A stretch of DNA of 64,000 nucleotides from Perognathus longimembris pacificus. Its lineage: Eukaryota > Chordata > Mammalia > Rodentia > Heteromyidae. The DNA is taken from NCBI RefSeq assembly GCF_023159225.1, contig NC_063169.1, forward strand, positions 61,033,934 to 61,097,933, written 5' to 3'. The notes beneath the pieces are model-generated. The model was not told the DNA's origin. It saw only the letters and a program-made list of their open reading frames with translations, and ran no database searches. Each line of letters starts with the position of its first letter. Position 1 is the first letter of the stretch. A program made the position numbers and the translations under genes. Positions 22,433-35,238 of the stretch are shown in pieces.

Positions 22433-22545
22433 GGCTGGAAGTGGAGGCGTGGTGCAAGTTGTAAGTCTGTCAGCCTTGAGTGAAAAAGACAAGTGACAGC
22501 ATCAGCCCTGATGTCAAGCCTCAGTGCTGGCACAAAACAAAAAGA
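22433..22545 (+). mobile_element. Geo-type SINE right monomer, sense
   Basis: GGAGGCGTGGTGCAAGTTG, CAGCCTTGAGTGAAAAAGAC, CCTGATGTCAAGCCTCAG, with an A-rich tail. Left arm missing. Confidence 0.7.
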
Positions 22546-22812
22546 AGCAGGAGAATTTAACTCCCTAGATATCAAGGAATGCCACTTTTGGGAGGCTTTC
22601 TAACATGCTCTTAGCAAATAGAGTTGAAGCTTTCCTCTGAAAGTTAGCAATTAGCTATCCCTCATCAAAATTTAACATATTACAATCTCACCCAATGACT
22701 TATTGTCTTGGTCATGTGTATGAGACACTTGTTATATGAATGGAACTATCGCATCCCTTTGTTTTGTTCTTTTGTGAAATGATATCTTCCTTTGTCTGTG
22801 CAAAACAAGGTA

Positions 22813-23042
22813 TGCCCAGTTCTGGTGGCTCATGCCTTTGTTCCTAGGTACTCAGGAGGCTGAAGATTGTGTGTTGAAGCCAGCAGAAGCAGGAAAATCC
22901 AGGAGACTCTTATCTCCAATTAAGCAACATAAAAGCTGAAGTGGAACTGTGATTCAAGTGGCAGAGTTCTAACTTTGAGCACAAAAGCTCAGGGACAGCG
23001 CCCAGGGCCCGAGTTCAAGCCCTAAGACACACACACACACAA
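22813..23042 (+). mobile_element. B1-like/Geo dimeric SINE, sense, (CA)n tail
   Basis: GCCCAGTTCTGGTGGCTCAT, CTAGGTACTCAGGAGGCTG, CTTATCTCCAATTAAGCAAC, GGGACAGCGCCCAGGG, GAGTTCAAGCCCTAAG. The tail is a short CA repeat instead of poly(A). Confidence 0.88.
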
Positions 23043-24552
23043 CCAAAGTATCCATGTTGAACTCATGTACTTGTCACTGTTTAAACAATTGTGTTTTGCT
23101 CAGTGCCTGGCATGGTGGCTGGAGACGGTGCCGAGTGGTGGTCAAATATTGGAGCCCTGCTAACAGACACCTTGGGTGAAGATCCTGACTCTGAACTGAC
23201 TTCACTGTGTCTCCTGGTCCTTGTAAAGGGTCAGTCACGTGGCAGGCCATTATCGCATGTTCACTGGCGTCAATCACAATGTGATCTAGGCAGCCCTCCA
23301 TGGACATCCCTCAGGACAAGGGCGGGGTCTGTGGCCATGAGCTGCCATGGTGCCAAACACTCCTGGTGTGTTCAGGTCAGCTGACCAGCCCCGAGTGTCT
23401 TTTCATTCCCACCAAACACAACAGATTGAAGGAATACTTTTTAGGAAGCACATTGTCTACGTGGAAGACAAGCATGTGTCTGAGAATCATTTTTCTTGGC
23501 TAATTGTTCTCCCTGCCGGCATGGACAAGGAAAGGGAAGTGATAGTACCCATCGGCCCCTTGCCTCCCCCACAGGCTGAGATGGTTCCAGAAGCCCATGG
23601 AGCTCTCCGGAGGAAGCTCTTCTGGCTCAGAAGCTCAGAACAGCCCACATCCTCCCCGAAGAATGTGCTTCACCTAGCGATTGCCTGTCCGTCCGAGGCA
23701 GGCTGGCCTCAGGGAGAGAGCTGAGGGGGAGTGCTTTGTCCTGTTTAACACCCACTGGACAATGCCCTGCTCTGCACCAACCTTGCATTTCATGCCATAA
23801 GCTCATTTCAGCTCAAAGATCCCGGGAGGGACCTGTGGACAATGCGTTGTCTCATTGAACCTCCATTTCCTATCGGTCTAGCAGAAGAGGAATGCAATAA
23901 ATAGGCTTCAACGGCAATGTCCTTATTTGATGGAAAAATAAAAACAAAGCCGGTGTGATTTTGCTGTTTCCCACATGTGCCCTTGCGTTTGCACTGTGGC
24001 TCTCCTGGCTTTCTCCTTGATGTAGTCTTACCTTAAGAAAACCTGCAGCTGGGCTGGCAGCACCTCGCCTTTTCATTTGGAAAAAGAAAAAGAAAACCCT
24101 TCGTGTCCTGCCCATGCTTAACTTTTCTCAGTCCACCTTTGCACAATAAAGTGGTTGCTGCTCCCCAACATGGGGACGGGAGAGAGACTTACCGCCCTTC
24201 TTACTCCTGCGCACCACAGCTGTTGCGGGGAAATCAATGGTCGGCTGTCAACCCAGCGAGCGCTTTCCCGTGGTATGATTTAACCATCCTCCCTTTTCAT
24301 AAGCAAGTTCTGCTGCTGCTTCTTCTTTTTCATTTTAAACCAATTTAATACTTTTGTTCAACACCAGCCATTATTAATTTCTCTCGTGCACATATTTTAA
24401 ATTCCTCACATGACAGTTTTGAGAAACTAATGAAAATTAGAGCGTGTTGGCATATCACATTCCTACAGAGACCTGCTAATACATTCAATTACACTTACTA
24501 ATGGTAATGGAGACTACAGAGATGAGCCTTGCCATTTATACCTGCTAGCTGA
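23043..24552. other. unique DNA: GC-richer block then TAAT-rich block
   Basis: 23090-23900 is more GC-rich than its surroundings but has few CpGs, and its frames (97 and 125 codons) carry no domain. 24350-24520 is AT-rich with about nine TAAT/ATTA cores. No repeat family recognised in either. Confidence 0.5.
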
Positions 24553-24553
24553 G

Positions 24554-24594
<41 letters not shown>
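24553..24594. repeat. (CT)n microsatellite
   Basis: CT units with one TTCT interruption. Confidence 0.95.
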
Positions 24595-25983
24595 GTTCTT
24601 GCAATGGAGGAGTCATTTTTGCAGCTATTTTTAAAAGTGGCTATTTCTGAAAATGCATTGCTGCTTCTTGGGTTAGAGCTGGATGGGGACAGCACATGGA
24701 ACTTACTTATTATTGGTAATTTAGGAGCCTTAGTCCATTTATCTATACTCCTGAAAAACCTCCTCTTTGCCCAACCAAAGGCTTCAAAGGAATTATACAA
24801 AGGTAGCTTTCTGCCAAGATACATACTTTGGCAGTCTGATTTTGTTTTAAAATAGCAGAATTACACTTCCGCCATCCATTCCGTGAATCACAGCTGCCTT
24901 GGGAATTCCTTTGAAAACCTTGCTGAGGGATTTGGGGAAGTGGGAGGGGCGGTGGTGTGAGAGTCCTAGGCCTGTGTGTAGCTTGAGATTCAGCTCTGCC
25001 CAGCAGGACTGGCTGTGGGCCTCCCAGCATGGAGATGTGTGGTCTTGGGTCACGGTGTGTGCTGTGGCCAGCTTATCTTGGTGAAGATAAGTGGGAGGGA
25101 CCTCAATTGTTGATGCCAAGTACTTACACAGTCTACTATGGAATCGATTAAATGCGCGCTGCTGCTTTTTCCTATGTCTTGATTTCATTTTTGTCTATTT
25201 TAGATGACGACCTCCTGGAATGTGCAGAGAGTGTCATTTACTTTGTGTCATCTGTATATATGCGTTTTGGCAAAAATTGAATAACACATTTTTTTTTTAC
25301 CAGGTAGCAAAGGCCGATGTTTTCAACTATTGCTTATTAATTTGTTTGTGTCAAATTGCACAGAGATTTATTTTCCTCACCAAGATAGATGAGTTAGGAT
25401 ATAGAGACACCAGCTGACCCTGACAAATTCCATGCCAGATAGTATTTGATGTATTATGGTTTGAAAGATAAACAGGATGAGATTACATATTTATGCTGGA
25501 AAGTTGAAGCGATTCAATTTCCCAACTTTTTTTTTTTTTTGAGTGTTTGGAATCCATGTCAGGAAGCTAAAATTTCTAGCTATGGTGTAGTTATCATTCT
25601 AATCTCAGAATAAGACATTGTAGAAGACATTGTAGAAATAAGGCATTGTAGAAAGACATTGTAGAATAAGAAATTGTAGACATTGTAGCCAGCTATTAAG
25701 CACAATGACAAACTTGGGAATTTAAAAAATGCTAAATATCGTCAGTATTTAGTTTTATGAAAAAGACATGTATGTTTGAGATATGTATGTTGAAGTTTTC
25801 TTGGTAGACAATGCCTGTGTTTATGCCTGTGAATGGGATTTTCAACATGCAACCTTTCTCTGGGAGGAGCTTCCTGTACAGCTGTGCTCTTTGTATCCTT
25901 CAAAGAGAGCCCAGGGGCTCAGGAAGAATGGGGCTGTGCTCCTGCCTCTCATCTAGGCTAATTCACAGACAGAAATGAGAAGG
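24595..25983. other. unique DNA with a small minisatellite
   Basis: Overlapping frames of 61-113 codons on both strands at 24498-25188, none with a domain. A six-unit minisatellite is listed separately. Confidence 0.5.
25614..25689. repeat. degenerate minisatellite, CATTGTAGA core
   Basis: CATTGTAGA or a one-to-two base variant starts at 25616, 25628, 25644, 25657, 25672 and 25681. Spacing is irregular (9-16 bases). Confidence 0.85.
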
Positions 25984-26105
25984 ACCCTGGAGGTGACACA
26001 CACCTGAAATCCTAGCTATTCAAGAGGGAGAGGGTTGGAGGATTGCCATCTGGGGTTGGCCTAAGTAAAAATGTGAGATCTTACGTTAAAAAAGTAAATA
26101 AATAA
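25984..26105 (+). mobile_element. B1-like SINE arm, sense
   Basis: GAGGTGACACACACCTGAAA, CCTAGCTATTCAAGAGGG, GAGGATTGCCATCTGGGG and a tail of AAATAAATAAA type. Confidence 0.65.
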
Positions 26106-26594
26106 AAAGAACGTGATCACTCTTCTAGAGTATCTCAGCCAACTTCCCTTCTGAGGCATGATGGCTACCTCTCCAGCCCCTCCCATGTCTCCATCCACCA
26201 CAGGGAGGGTCATCCTTGAGTGAAAGGAAGTTCTAGAGAAACCAGTAAGAGAATTTTTAGCCTAATACTTGTTCCCTCACAACTTTCCTTTTGACTATGG
26301 AGGCGTGGGAGCCGTGTTCAGAATGTTTCCTTTCCAAAGATTTTCATGTGCAAATCATGAACTAAAATGTATTCAGATTTGCCAACTAGAGCATCCCTGT
26401 TTCAGTTGGCAGCCTACATCCTAAAAGCTTCAGCACAGCTTAGGTTTTTCGTATTGAAGATCAAGCCCAAGGCTTTGAGCGTGCTGGATAATAATATCTC
26501 TGCCTTATTTTGAGCTACACTTCCAGTACAGCTTAAGTTAATTTTTAAATAGTTTTATTTGAAATGGAGAAATAATAATTGAAGGTAGCATAGG
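26106..26594. other. unique DNA, nothing recognised
   Basis: No repeat or frame of note. Confidence 0.5.
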
Positions 26595-26772
26595 ACATTC
26601 CCCCTGCGCCCCCCCCCCCCATCACTGAGCTACTCTTCTACCATCTTATATTATGACATTCTTTTCTTTTCTTTTTGAGGTATGGCTCAGGGTGGCCTCA
26701 AAATTGAATCCTTCTGTGTCAGCCTTCAGAACAGTTAGGGTTAGAATGGGTATTACTATCCCTCGCTGGCAT
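26595..26772 (-). mobile_element. B1-like/tRNA-like SINE, antisense, degraded
   Basis: C13 run, ATCACTGAGCTACTCTTC, GAGGTATGGCTCAGGGTGG and AGTTAGGGTTAGAATGGG keep the order of the antisense family, but with many changes. Confidence 0.5.
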
Positions 26773-28744
26773 GGGTATTTTTTAATAACTATGTAGAAAC
26801 TGGAACAATGTTGAATGGATTATTTTTCAAGTAGTTTTCAAGTTGCTTCTTCATGAAAAAGGCAGGAAAGCACAGCTTGTTTTAGAAGGATAGAGATGTG
26901 GTAATCTGAATTGTTTAGACATAAGCAGTATGGTGGAAAGTTTTAATAGCGATGATAATATAAAATCAAGCAGAACTCTACAGAACCTAGCTAAGTTCCA
27001 GGAAGGAACCTAAAAGGGGTTAAATGCTGAGAAGTTCCTCACAAGCTAAAGAAGAGCGTCCAATTAATGGAAGGACTTACCCAGACTTATCATGTTTAAT
27101 CCCATTTAAAATGGATTCGATAGGAAATATCCACATTAAAAGAGAGCAACTTTTTGTGATGATCTCTATGCCTTTAACACAAATCAAAAAACATCTAGAA
27201 AGTTGCCTGGTTAAATGGTCAGTAGCTTTGTAAGACAGCTTTGGCCTGCAAAGTTAGACTTGGGTACTTTTTATGAACACTCAGATGTTTATCTTGTTGC
27301 TTAGCAATTAAGTATTTTTTAATTTAATGTTTAACTTCCCTGGTTCTGCCTCCTCCCTTCCTTCAAAACAGCCTTTGAAGATTTACCGAGCTCTTGCAGA
27401 AAGTTTAAAGTTGTATAATAGGTTAATTCTCTGTAAACTTGCTTTACCATGAAGAGACATTAATAATGGCTGGACCACGAAGGACGGTGGTTGCTTTGTT
27501 GGATGAATGCAAGGTCTGAGAAGCCAGGCTCTTCAACCTGATCCACAAATTGCTGTGTGTGTCAACCTGTCCCAGTGCTCAGCTGCAACCACGAAGAGAT
27601 TCCGTGCAAACAGGGATGTCCAACCATGCAAGAATTGTCTTTCTCAAGCCCTGCCCTTGTGAGCTTCAGTAGTGCATGGCAAAATTCTAGAACCAAGTGC
27701 TTGGGAGATTCTGGGGATGCTACTGGGTTTTGGTCCCTCATCCCAGTGTTTGATGGAGCAAGTAGCCTTACTGAAAGAAAGCCTGTCTATGTGTGGTAAA
27801 ATGAAGCATTTGGAGAGAGGCAGAGGAAGTAGTGTGCATTCCAAAACGTGTGCCTTCCAGATTGGCCTTTCCAATTTGGTGTTCAAATTCACCAACTCTT
27901 TGTCTCTGTCCCTCTTTGTCTCGTTCTTATTCTCTCTGTCTTTGTCTCTTTCTTTCTCTCTCTCTTTCTCTAATGGTTGAGTGACTAGACTCCCATCAAA
28001 AATGTTCAAAAATATCTATAATGAAGATGTGTGTTCTTTAAATGATGATTCAGATCCTACATTTTAAAGAGTTCTGTACCTGATTAATGTCCAGCTTCCT
28101 GCCAACCCTGTCGTGAGCTTCCTTTCTGTATTCCTCCCTAGGAGCGACTGCAAGACCTAGACTGATTAACATTTTTAGTGTTTGCTCGCAGGCAGGAAAT
28201 ACAGAATCTATTCATTTTACTTACAAATTTAACACTTAAAGTTTTTAAATGAGCTTCTTGTTTGTTTCTCAGTAGTTTGAATTCATGATGTATTTACCTA
28301 AAATTATTTCTCTCACTTCATTATAAACTACTTAGAAGAAAATCATCTTGCTGTCTTGTAACAATGATCCTCTAACATAAAGATGTTTAATTTATTTTCC
28401 ACTGATATTGTTTCTGTTTTAATTCTTCGGATCTAGAAATAATAATTTTACCTTTTGTTAAAACTTCCCCTTTTGTTTAATGTGCAAGTGAACAATAGGG
28501 TTATTACACACATGCGAACTCAATGGGTTTTTTTTTCCTGTTTCTTTATAAGAAAATAATAAGCTAGATTGTAACATGGTGTAATAACCTAGGTGGTGCT
28601 TATAATTACTTAGTTTCAAACATCCATTTCTGTTTAAACTTTCTTCCTTTAAAATTCTGCTAAAAATATTGTTGTTGTTGTTGTTGTTTTTAATTTCAGC
28701 TCTTTTCCTTCAGCTCACAGTTCTTAATATATTTAATTCCAGAT
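26773..28744. other. long repeat-poor AT-rich block
   Basis: Nearly 2 kb without a recognised retroposon. Contains a CT-rich run at 27898-27972 and (GTT)6 at 28671-28688. No gene seen. Confidence 0.55.
27898..27972. repeat. CT/CTGT-rich tract
   Basis: TCTCTGTC and CTTTCTCT units. The Ser/Leu/Phe-rich and Glu/Arg/Lys-rich frames over it are artefacts. Confidence 0.88.
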
Positions 28745-28865
28745 ACCAAGGGTTGTGATTTGGTAGATCTGGTACCTTACTGAGCCTCAGATTCCTCATC
28801 TGTATACTGGGAGATGTACAGTAGATGGACTAACAGAAGTTTCTTGAAGTTCCAGTCTAGATGAT
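28745..28865 (+). mobile_element. MIR fragment, sense
   Basis: CTTACTGAGCCTCAGATTCC and TCATCTGTATACTGGGAGAT match the MIR core 'cctcagtttcctcatctgtaaaatggg' region. Confidence 0.65.
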
Positions 28866-29121
28866 CAATTAGTTTTGCTCATTGCTAGTCCTAGCAGAGA
28901 ACACTTAGCTGATTCTTATCTATTTAATGTACCCCACATGGATACTTTATTTGTTTTTGTAGTCTTCCTGTTGAAGGAGATGTGAGATTATTAGTAAATT
29001 GGAAAAAAAAAAAACATGTTTCAATACATTTGTTAGTGATCTTATTGTAAATTAGGAATTTGTTTTTGTTTAGAGTTAGCCCAAATATGCTTTGGAAAAA
29101 AATTGGCTTGAGCGTTTAATC

Positions 29122-29337
29122 AGTTGTGGGGTTTGAACTGGGGGCTTTGGTGCTGTTGCTGGTAGTTTTGCTCAAGGATAGTGCTTGACCACTTTGAGCC
29201 ACAGCACCACTTCTGGTTTTCTGGTGGTCAATTAGAAATAAGAGTCTCATGGCCTGGGCTGGGTTTAAACAATGCTCCTTACAGCTCAATCTCCTGAGTA
29301 CTTAGGAATACAGGTGTGAGCCACCAGTGCCTGGCTT
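29122..29337 (-). mobile_element. B1-like/Geo dimeric SINE, antisense
   Basis: GTGGGGTTTGAACTGGGGGC, GAGCCACAGCACCACTTCTG, AGAAATAAGAGTCTCATGGC, GTGTGAGCCACCAGTGCC. Complete order. Confidence 0.88.
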
Positions 29338-29744
29338 ATTTTTTTAATTAGTTACTTCATTAGATGAGCATTTCACAGTTCTTTTAATCATGTGGATAGC
29401 TGTTTTCTTCTCAAGCATCTCAGATAGTGTGGACAAGATCTACTAAAATACACAGTAAAGAAGCTAATTTTACCCAATGGTACAGCACTTTTGTTTCTAG
29501 ATTTGACTTATACTGAAAATATAGACCACTGGTCTGATTTAAATTTTTCTCTCTCACCCTGCAGTAACTTTGAAAGAACTCTAATCCACAAGACTAAACT
29601 GATGCAGAGCTCAGTAGACTCATTTTCAGTTAACCACCCCCCCTCAAAATAAAAGCATCTTTAAGTTGTGCTTTTGTGTTCCTATAGTAAAGAGTATATT
29701 GTAATGTATTTTGCAGAATTTGGAATATTTTCTGGATGATTTTC

Positions 29745-29900
29745 ATGAAAGAGAAAGAGAGGGAGAAGGGAAGAGAGAAAGGGAAGGAGGGAGGAGAGAA
29801 GGGAGGTAGAGGGAGAAAGGGAGGGAGTTAAAAAGGAAAGGAGGAAAGGAAAGCGGAAGGAAGGAAGTGGAGGGAGTAAAAGAACGAGGGAGGTAGGGAA
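29745..29900. repeat. purine-rich GGGA/GGAA tract
   Basis: About 155 bases with very few pyrimidines on the plus strand, degenerate. Confidence 0.85.
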
Positions 29901-31627
29901 AGGTAAGTGCTGATATCTTAGCAAGTGTTTGTTTAGGATCTCAACTTCCCTGGGGTTAACTAGTGTTGTAGGTCCAGAGTAACTGTGTTTAAATGTCACC
30001 TGTAATGACAAGTAGGAAAATGGGGACACTATTTGCATGTGAGTGGGGACCAAGGTGACTGGATGTTGATTCACTGCATGATGAATGTTTGCCCTTGGTG
30101 AAATGCTTTACCTTCTGTGGAATTATAAACAATATTTCTTATGGATTGTAAAATGTTGACACCAAGCCTGGGTATGTTTGCTCCTGATGTACCGCTCCCA
30201 TGAGAAAACTGTTTTAAAACAAAATAAAATGGAATAAAACCCCATCAAGGGCAGTGAAGAATCCTTCAGTCCTACAAACTTGAGACTCATGTATCTCCGT
30301 GTATTGCTCTTTAGGGTGAAGAGGGCAGAGGGCTGGAAGTTGTTACTCTGTCACAGGAAGCATTGTGAATCGTAGACAAGGACATTGTACTTATTTTCCA
30401 TGTTTTAAAAAAATCTTTATTTTTACTACTATATTTATTATTTCATTTTTGTTTTATTATCTTTATCTTTTATTTTATCTTTATCTTTTTTATCTTTCTA
30501 GAAGAAAATAGACTTGGTCTGATGTTTTATTCTATTAAAATTCCTCTATATTGATCTTAGATTTTTCTTTTTAATTTGCAAGGTTAATACTTTCATAGGA
30601 ATAAACACTACCACAACTGTGCAGCTACTGAGGAGGAAATTATTTGTAGATAATATGTCTGTATGTCTTCAAGGTGTACAATTAGAAAGAATTTAATGAA
30701 AGATAAATATATGTTTCTTAATTGCTTTTGTAGCAGCATTACCACACATTTGTATTGATTGAAAATACTGATTTTTTTCCCCCCAAGGGCACTTTAGTTT
30801 GTAATCATTTCAATTGGGTTACAGTTCCAACATGATTCTACAGTGTATTTATTTCTAAATCATTTTATACGGACAACGGCGTGTGTGGCTGTACTGTATA
30901 TTTGAAGACAGTCATTCTCTAGATAGCACAAAGAAATGGGATTCATGGAAACTTCTTCATTATCCCAGGGTCAAACAGTGGCTTAGGAGCCAGGTCAGAA
31001 TTAGATGCTCAATTCTGAGCCCACTGTTGCAGCATGCTGGCAGTAGTTTGATCTGCATAGAACCAGGGTCAGGGCCCTCAGATAGGTTTTTGTACTCTGT
31101 GAATAGATACTACAAAACCAAACATCAGAGACCACGTGGGAAGCCTTCTTCTTTAGAAGGGGACACCAGCATGCTGGCATTTTAACGAGAAGATGCTCTA
31201 ATCAAGGGCCTCATGGCACTGCCAGATCTGGGGTCCTCCACCACAGGACGCCTCTCTGCTTCGGAGAAATGTCACTATCAGTGGCTGTGGACATTAGTGG
31301 CAGGCAGGACTGTCCCAGCCCGGGGACTTGGGCATAAGGACTGTTGGGATCCCTGACTCACTGAGCCTGTGCCTCACTCAAGAGAAGTTGCTACTACTTG
31401 GCTCCAGCTGCTGATGGAGGGGAACACAGTTCCCAAGCTATCAAAATTTAAGATTTGTTTTTATCATAAATTGTAATCCCATGTGTCTAGGTAAAACCTA
31501 TTAAGTTTTAGTAATTCTTTGGGCCACATGAAACACTTCCCTTGTCCAGAACCAGCCCTAGAGAGATCAGTCTGCAGTGGACTAGGATCATTCCCAATGG
31601 CTTTACTACAGGTCAAGTTCTGCACTG

Positions 31628-31668
31628 ATGTGTGTGTGTGCATGTGTGTGTGTGTGCGTGTGTGTGTA
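31628..31668. repeat. interrupted (GT)n microsatellite
   Basis: GT units with CAT and GC interruptions, then ATATAT. Confidence 0.9.
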
Positions 31669-31849
31669 GATATATATGTATATAATAGGCCTGTAGAATA
31701 CATATGATTCATCTAATTGACTGATATGGATACTGAGTTACAATATAGTTAGGTAATTTGCTTATAGTTTAGTCACCGGATCAAGGAGGAATTGAGTACT
31801 AATACCAAATTCAACATTTAAGTTAGTCACTATCTACTGAATGTATAAT

Positions 31850-32380
31850 GTCTGGGAGGGGCCTACGAGGCTTGGGTGATCAACACAAAATAAGTAAGTG
31901 TACAGACATATCGTTGGTGTAGCTAATTACAGTGGGTCAGGGCAAAGATAAGGTGAACTTGGAAGCTGGAGGAAACTTACACGAGGTGATTCTGATCTAG
32001 GACATGAGAGGTGCATAGGAGTGGAGCAAGTGAAGAGAATAATCGTGAGGGATGTGGTTGATTGAGCGTAAGTGCTGGAAATCCTAGATGGTTCCTCTGT
32101 GAAGAGATGTTTGTGTAACTGGAAGTGGAATTTGATACTGTGGTTGATAATGGCAAAAGAAGATAGAACTGGAGAGAGAAAACAGACTCACTAGGAGTTT
32201 GAAATTAGGAATGCTTGCTGGGTTGAGTTTTAGGATGATGACTTTGGTCACGATAGTGAATATATTGTGGAGGTCATTGCTTATTGGGGTGATCATTGAA
32301 GAAAATTGGAGTGGTCCAGGAGAGAGGACAGTGCCTTGAAGTAAGACAAAAATAACATTAAGTGATCCTAGCCACATCTG
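31850..32380. repeat. possible ancient interspersed repeat
   Basis: Text such as GTCTGGGAGGGGCC, GGAGTGGAGCAAGTGAAGAG and GGAGTGGTCCAGGAGAGAGG loosely recalls an old mammalian interspersed repeat. Similar to 35480-36310 in style. Family unknown, could be unique DNA. Confidence 0.25.
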
Positions 32381-32520
32381 AATCGCAGAGGCAGATCAGA
32401 AATAATGACTGAGTAGAGGCAGAGGATGAGGGGGGGGGGGGATCAACTTAGATCAGGAGTTCACAAAAGATTTTAATTAGTAGTTAAGCAAATGAAAGCA
32501 ACTCAACTTTGCTCATAATT

Positions 32521-33030
32521 CAGTAAAAAACAACAAAATAATAAATACTAAAATTAATTTAAAAAACACACTGAGGTACTCTGTGTTCTTCTATTGGCAA
32601 GACTCTAGAAGTTTGACAAATTTGTGGGAAGGGAGTAGAGAAGCAGCTATCCAAATACACTATTGCTGGGCATTTAAAATAGTATTATCATTCCTATAGA
32701 GAGAAATCTGGCATCGGATACTAAGATTAGAAGTGCACTCACCTTTAAGCCAGTAATATCACTTCCAGGAATTTATTTTTTATCAACATATAGCTTTATA
32801 CATGTACATATTTATGTCCAGAGTTATTTATTATAGCTCTTTATGTGCAAACCTATTTACCAGTAGAGGCCTGGCTAAATAATCTGTGGTATATTCACAC
32901 AAATAGAATACCTCCTGATGTTAAAAAAAAATAAGATTCAGAAACCATATATTAAGATGAACAGATACCAGGATGTATTTTTAAGGGAAAAGAATGATGT
33001 GCCAAATAAAGTATATAGCAATGCTGTCCA
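32521..33030 (+). mobile_element. ancient L1 (L1M-type) ORF2 3' end/3' UTR, sense
   Basis: L1 landmarks in order: CCAGTAATATCACTTCCAGG (cf. 'cccacttctaggaattta'), TTATTATAGCTCTTTATGTG, GCCTGGCTAAATAATCTGTGG with TATTCACACAAATAGAATAC, and a final TATTTTTAAGGGAAAAGAAT. The reading frame is destroyed by stops and indels. Confidence 0.85.
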
Positions 33031-35056
33031 GCAGACATTTGTGCTAATTTTTTTTTGCAGGATTTACAGTCTTTATGGAAAATAAATTCTGAAGACTCTT
33101 AGGTTTTAGTCTTGTTGTGATTTGTTTTTGTTTAAGACTGATGTGAGGATTTAAAGAAAACAAATACTTGTTGATAATTAAGGAGTATAACACAGATGTT
33201 AGGGTTCCAGGTGTAATGAATTGTGCAAATGGTGACACCATTCACAACGATTAGACCATTGACAGAGCCAGCTGCTTACGGCGTGTGGCAGACAGACATC
33301 AGATCTGTCGGAGCTGGGGCTGAGTTCCAGGCATCAGTGGGATCTGCAAGTGGAGAGGTGTGAAGACTGGCTGAGGACATTTCGTGGTTGGGGGGAAACA
33401 GCCTGGGCTGGAGAGAAAGCCTGTGGTAGATGGAGATGGGAAGCGCAGCAGAGGCTGAGCTAGCCCCGGTGGGACGGGGCATAAGAGGAAACATAACCTC
33501 TCTCAGAGAATTAGATCCAGATGCTGCGAGTTGCCAGAGTCAACCTTTGTAAGAATGTCTTGGTGTCCTGGCAGGATGTGACTCAGCACAGAGGAGATGT
33601 CACCGCCATCATTCCCTATTTGTCTCCCAAGAAGAACTTGAGGTGACTTAGGGAACAATTTTCCCTGAAATGTCTTCTTGGAACTTGATGTCAACCCATG
33701 GGGAATTCTTTGACAACTCAGGGGACACTGCGTTGACATTCACTAGATCCCATTGTTCTGATGGAGCCTTTCAAGGGATTAAGTACACTCACCATGGTCA
33801 TGTGACAAACTTCTAACCCAGACCTCTGAGACTTGATATCAACCCACAACCAGCTCGTTTGCTTGCCCCTGGCTTGTGGGAAGCCTTCCGTCCAAGGCCA
33901 GATCTCAGAGAACTCCTTTTTTTGTTTCTTGGAGTAAAGTCTATGTTCCCAGACAACTGCAAAGGAGAAAGGCCACAGCCGCTGACTGTGCAACATGGAC
34001 TCCACCATCTTGTCCTTCCAGAACCGTTCTCCAGCCAAAAATAGAAAATTCTGCAGGGGACATAAGTAACAGTCTCCAATTTGGAGCATCAGAATTGGAG
34101 ATGATTTATTTTAAATAGCCCTGTGCAGGCAGAACAGCTGTGCACATTCTCTTTTGGATGCATCTGCAAGTCAGCGAGAAAAATAGAGAAAGTAACTAAA
34201 AGTAACTGATCTGGAACTTTATTTGAACTGTAAGTCAATCTCAAATTTACTTTGTAATGACTATATTTAAGTACCAGTTAAATGTTACTGACCATTGATG
34301 CTTCGTGACATGCATTGAGTCACTATAGAAACTTGATGGGAAGGACAATTTCTTTTCTTCCACACATATCTGTTATAATAGAACACATCACCTTGCAAAG
34401 TGGAGTCGATTATGGAAGAGCCTTTGGACCACAGGACATGTTTCAGATTACTTCTGTTGGATTCTGATTAGTGATGTTTATGTGACATTGAATGTTTTCC
34501 ATATGCTGTGAGGATGTGAAAGTTTTTGTTGTTTTTTTTTCTTATTACCAGCTGTGGAAGTCTAGACCAGCAGCAGCAGCTTCAAAACAAATGTCTGCAC
34601 ATTCTGGTATCCTGACCACTAGAACTATTTATTTTAGTTCCGTTTCCTTTTCATGGGATCAGAGTTTGGATGACAAGTAAAGTGAATTCTCACCACCAAT
34701 TTCAGGTGTCCTTTCTCTTGACGGTGGGCCCTCTTGTCAAAAGCTTATTTAACTTAAAGAAGAGTATGTCCTGAAGCTCTAAAGAAAAAGCAGAATATTC
34801 TAGAAAATTCATGGGAAATGAATTAGCTTGTGGCTTAAAAAAAAAGAGCTCTGTTATCTTGTAAAAGGGATGTATGTTCGATGAATGGAAGGAAAATCAA
34901 TTAAGTAATGCACAAACAGGATTTAAAAAGTCACTTAACATTTTACCAGCTGAGCAAGGGCACCGTTTAGTGGCAATTCCTCCCAGATCTCTTTCTCCTC
35001 TCTCAGTGATTGCACTGCCATGTCTCTTAAATGATGGTGATGAGGATGTTCATTAC
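33031..35056. other. long repeat-poor block
   Basis: About 2 kb without recognised repeats. 33250-34030 is GC-richer. Overlapping frames at 33718-34118 on both strands exclude each other as obvious genes and show no domain. Confidence 0.5.
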
Positions 35057-35238
35057 TTTTTGGAGAGTGAGGGATTGAACTCAATGTCTACCACTTGACC
35101 CACACCCCCAGAGTTTGTGCTTTTAGTTTTCTTTACAGATAGGTCTTGGGCTAGCTTTGCCTGCACTGACCTTAGGTCATAATCTTTTTTACCTCTGCCT
35201 TTCCAGTACCTAAGGACTGAACCCCTCCGCCCAGCTTA
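35057..35238 (-). mobile_element. B1-like/tRNA-like SINE, antisense
   Basis: GAGGGATTGAACTCAATGTC, CTACCACTTGACCCACACC, TCTTGGGCTAGCTTTGCC, CAGTACCTAAGGACTGAACC. Diverged but in correct order. Confidence 0.65.

Larger units (their letters stand above)
29338..31849. other. unique DNA with a purine tract and a GT run
   Basis: Purine-rich GGGA/GGAA tract at 29745-29900 and interrupted (GT)n at 31628-31668. A TTTATCTTT-rich patch lies at 30460-30500. A 100-codon frame at 30883-31185 has no domain. Confidence 0.55.

Noticed and set aside
23090..23900. GC-richer block considered as a CpG island or promoter
   Set aside because: CpGs are sparse and scattered; no first exon or promoter motif arrangement seen.
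33718..34118. Overlapping frames of 123, 88, 61 and 80 codons
   Set aside because: Present on both strands at once in a GC-richer patch; no recognised domain on any of them.
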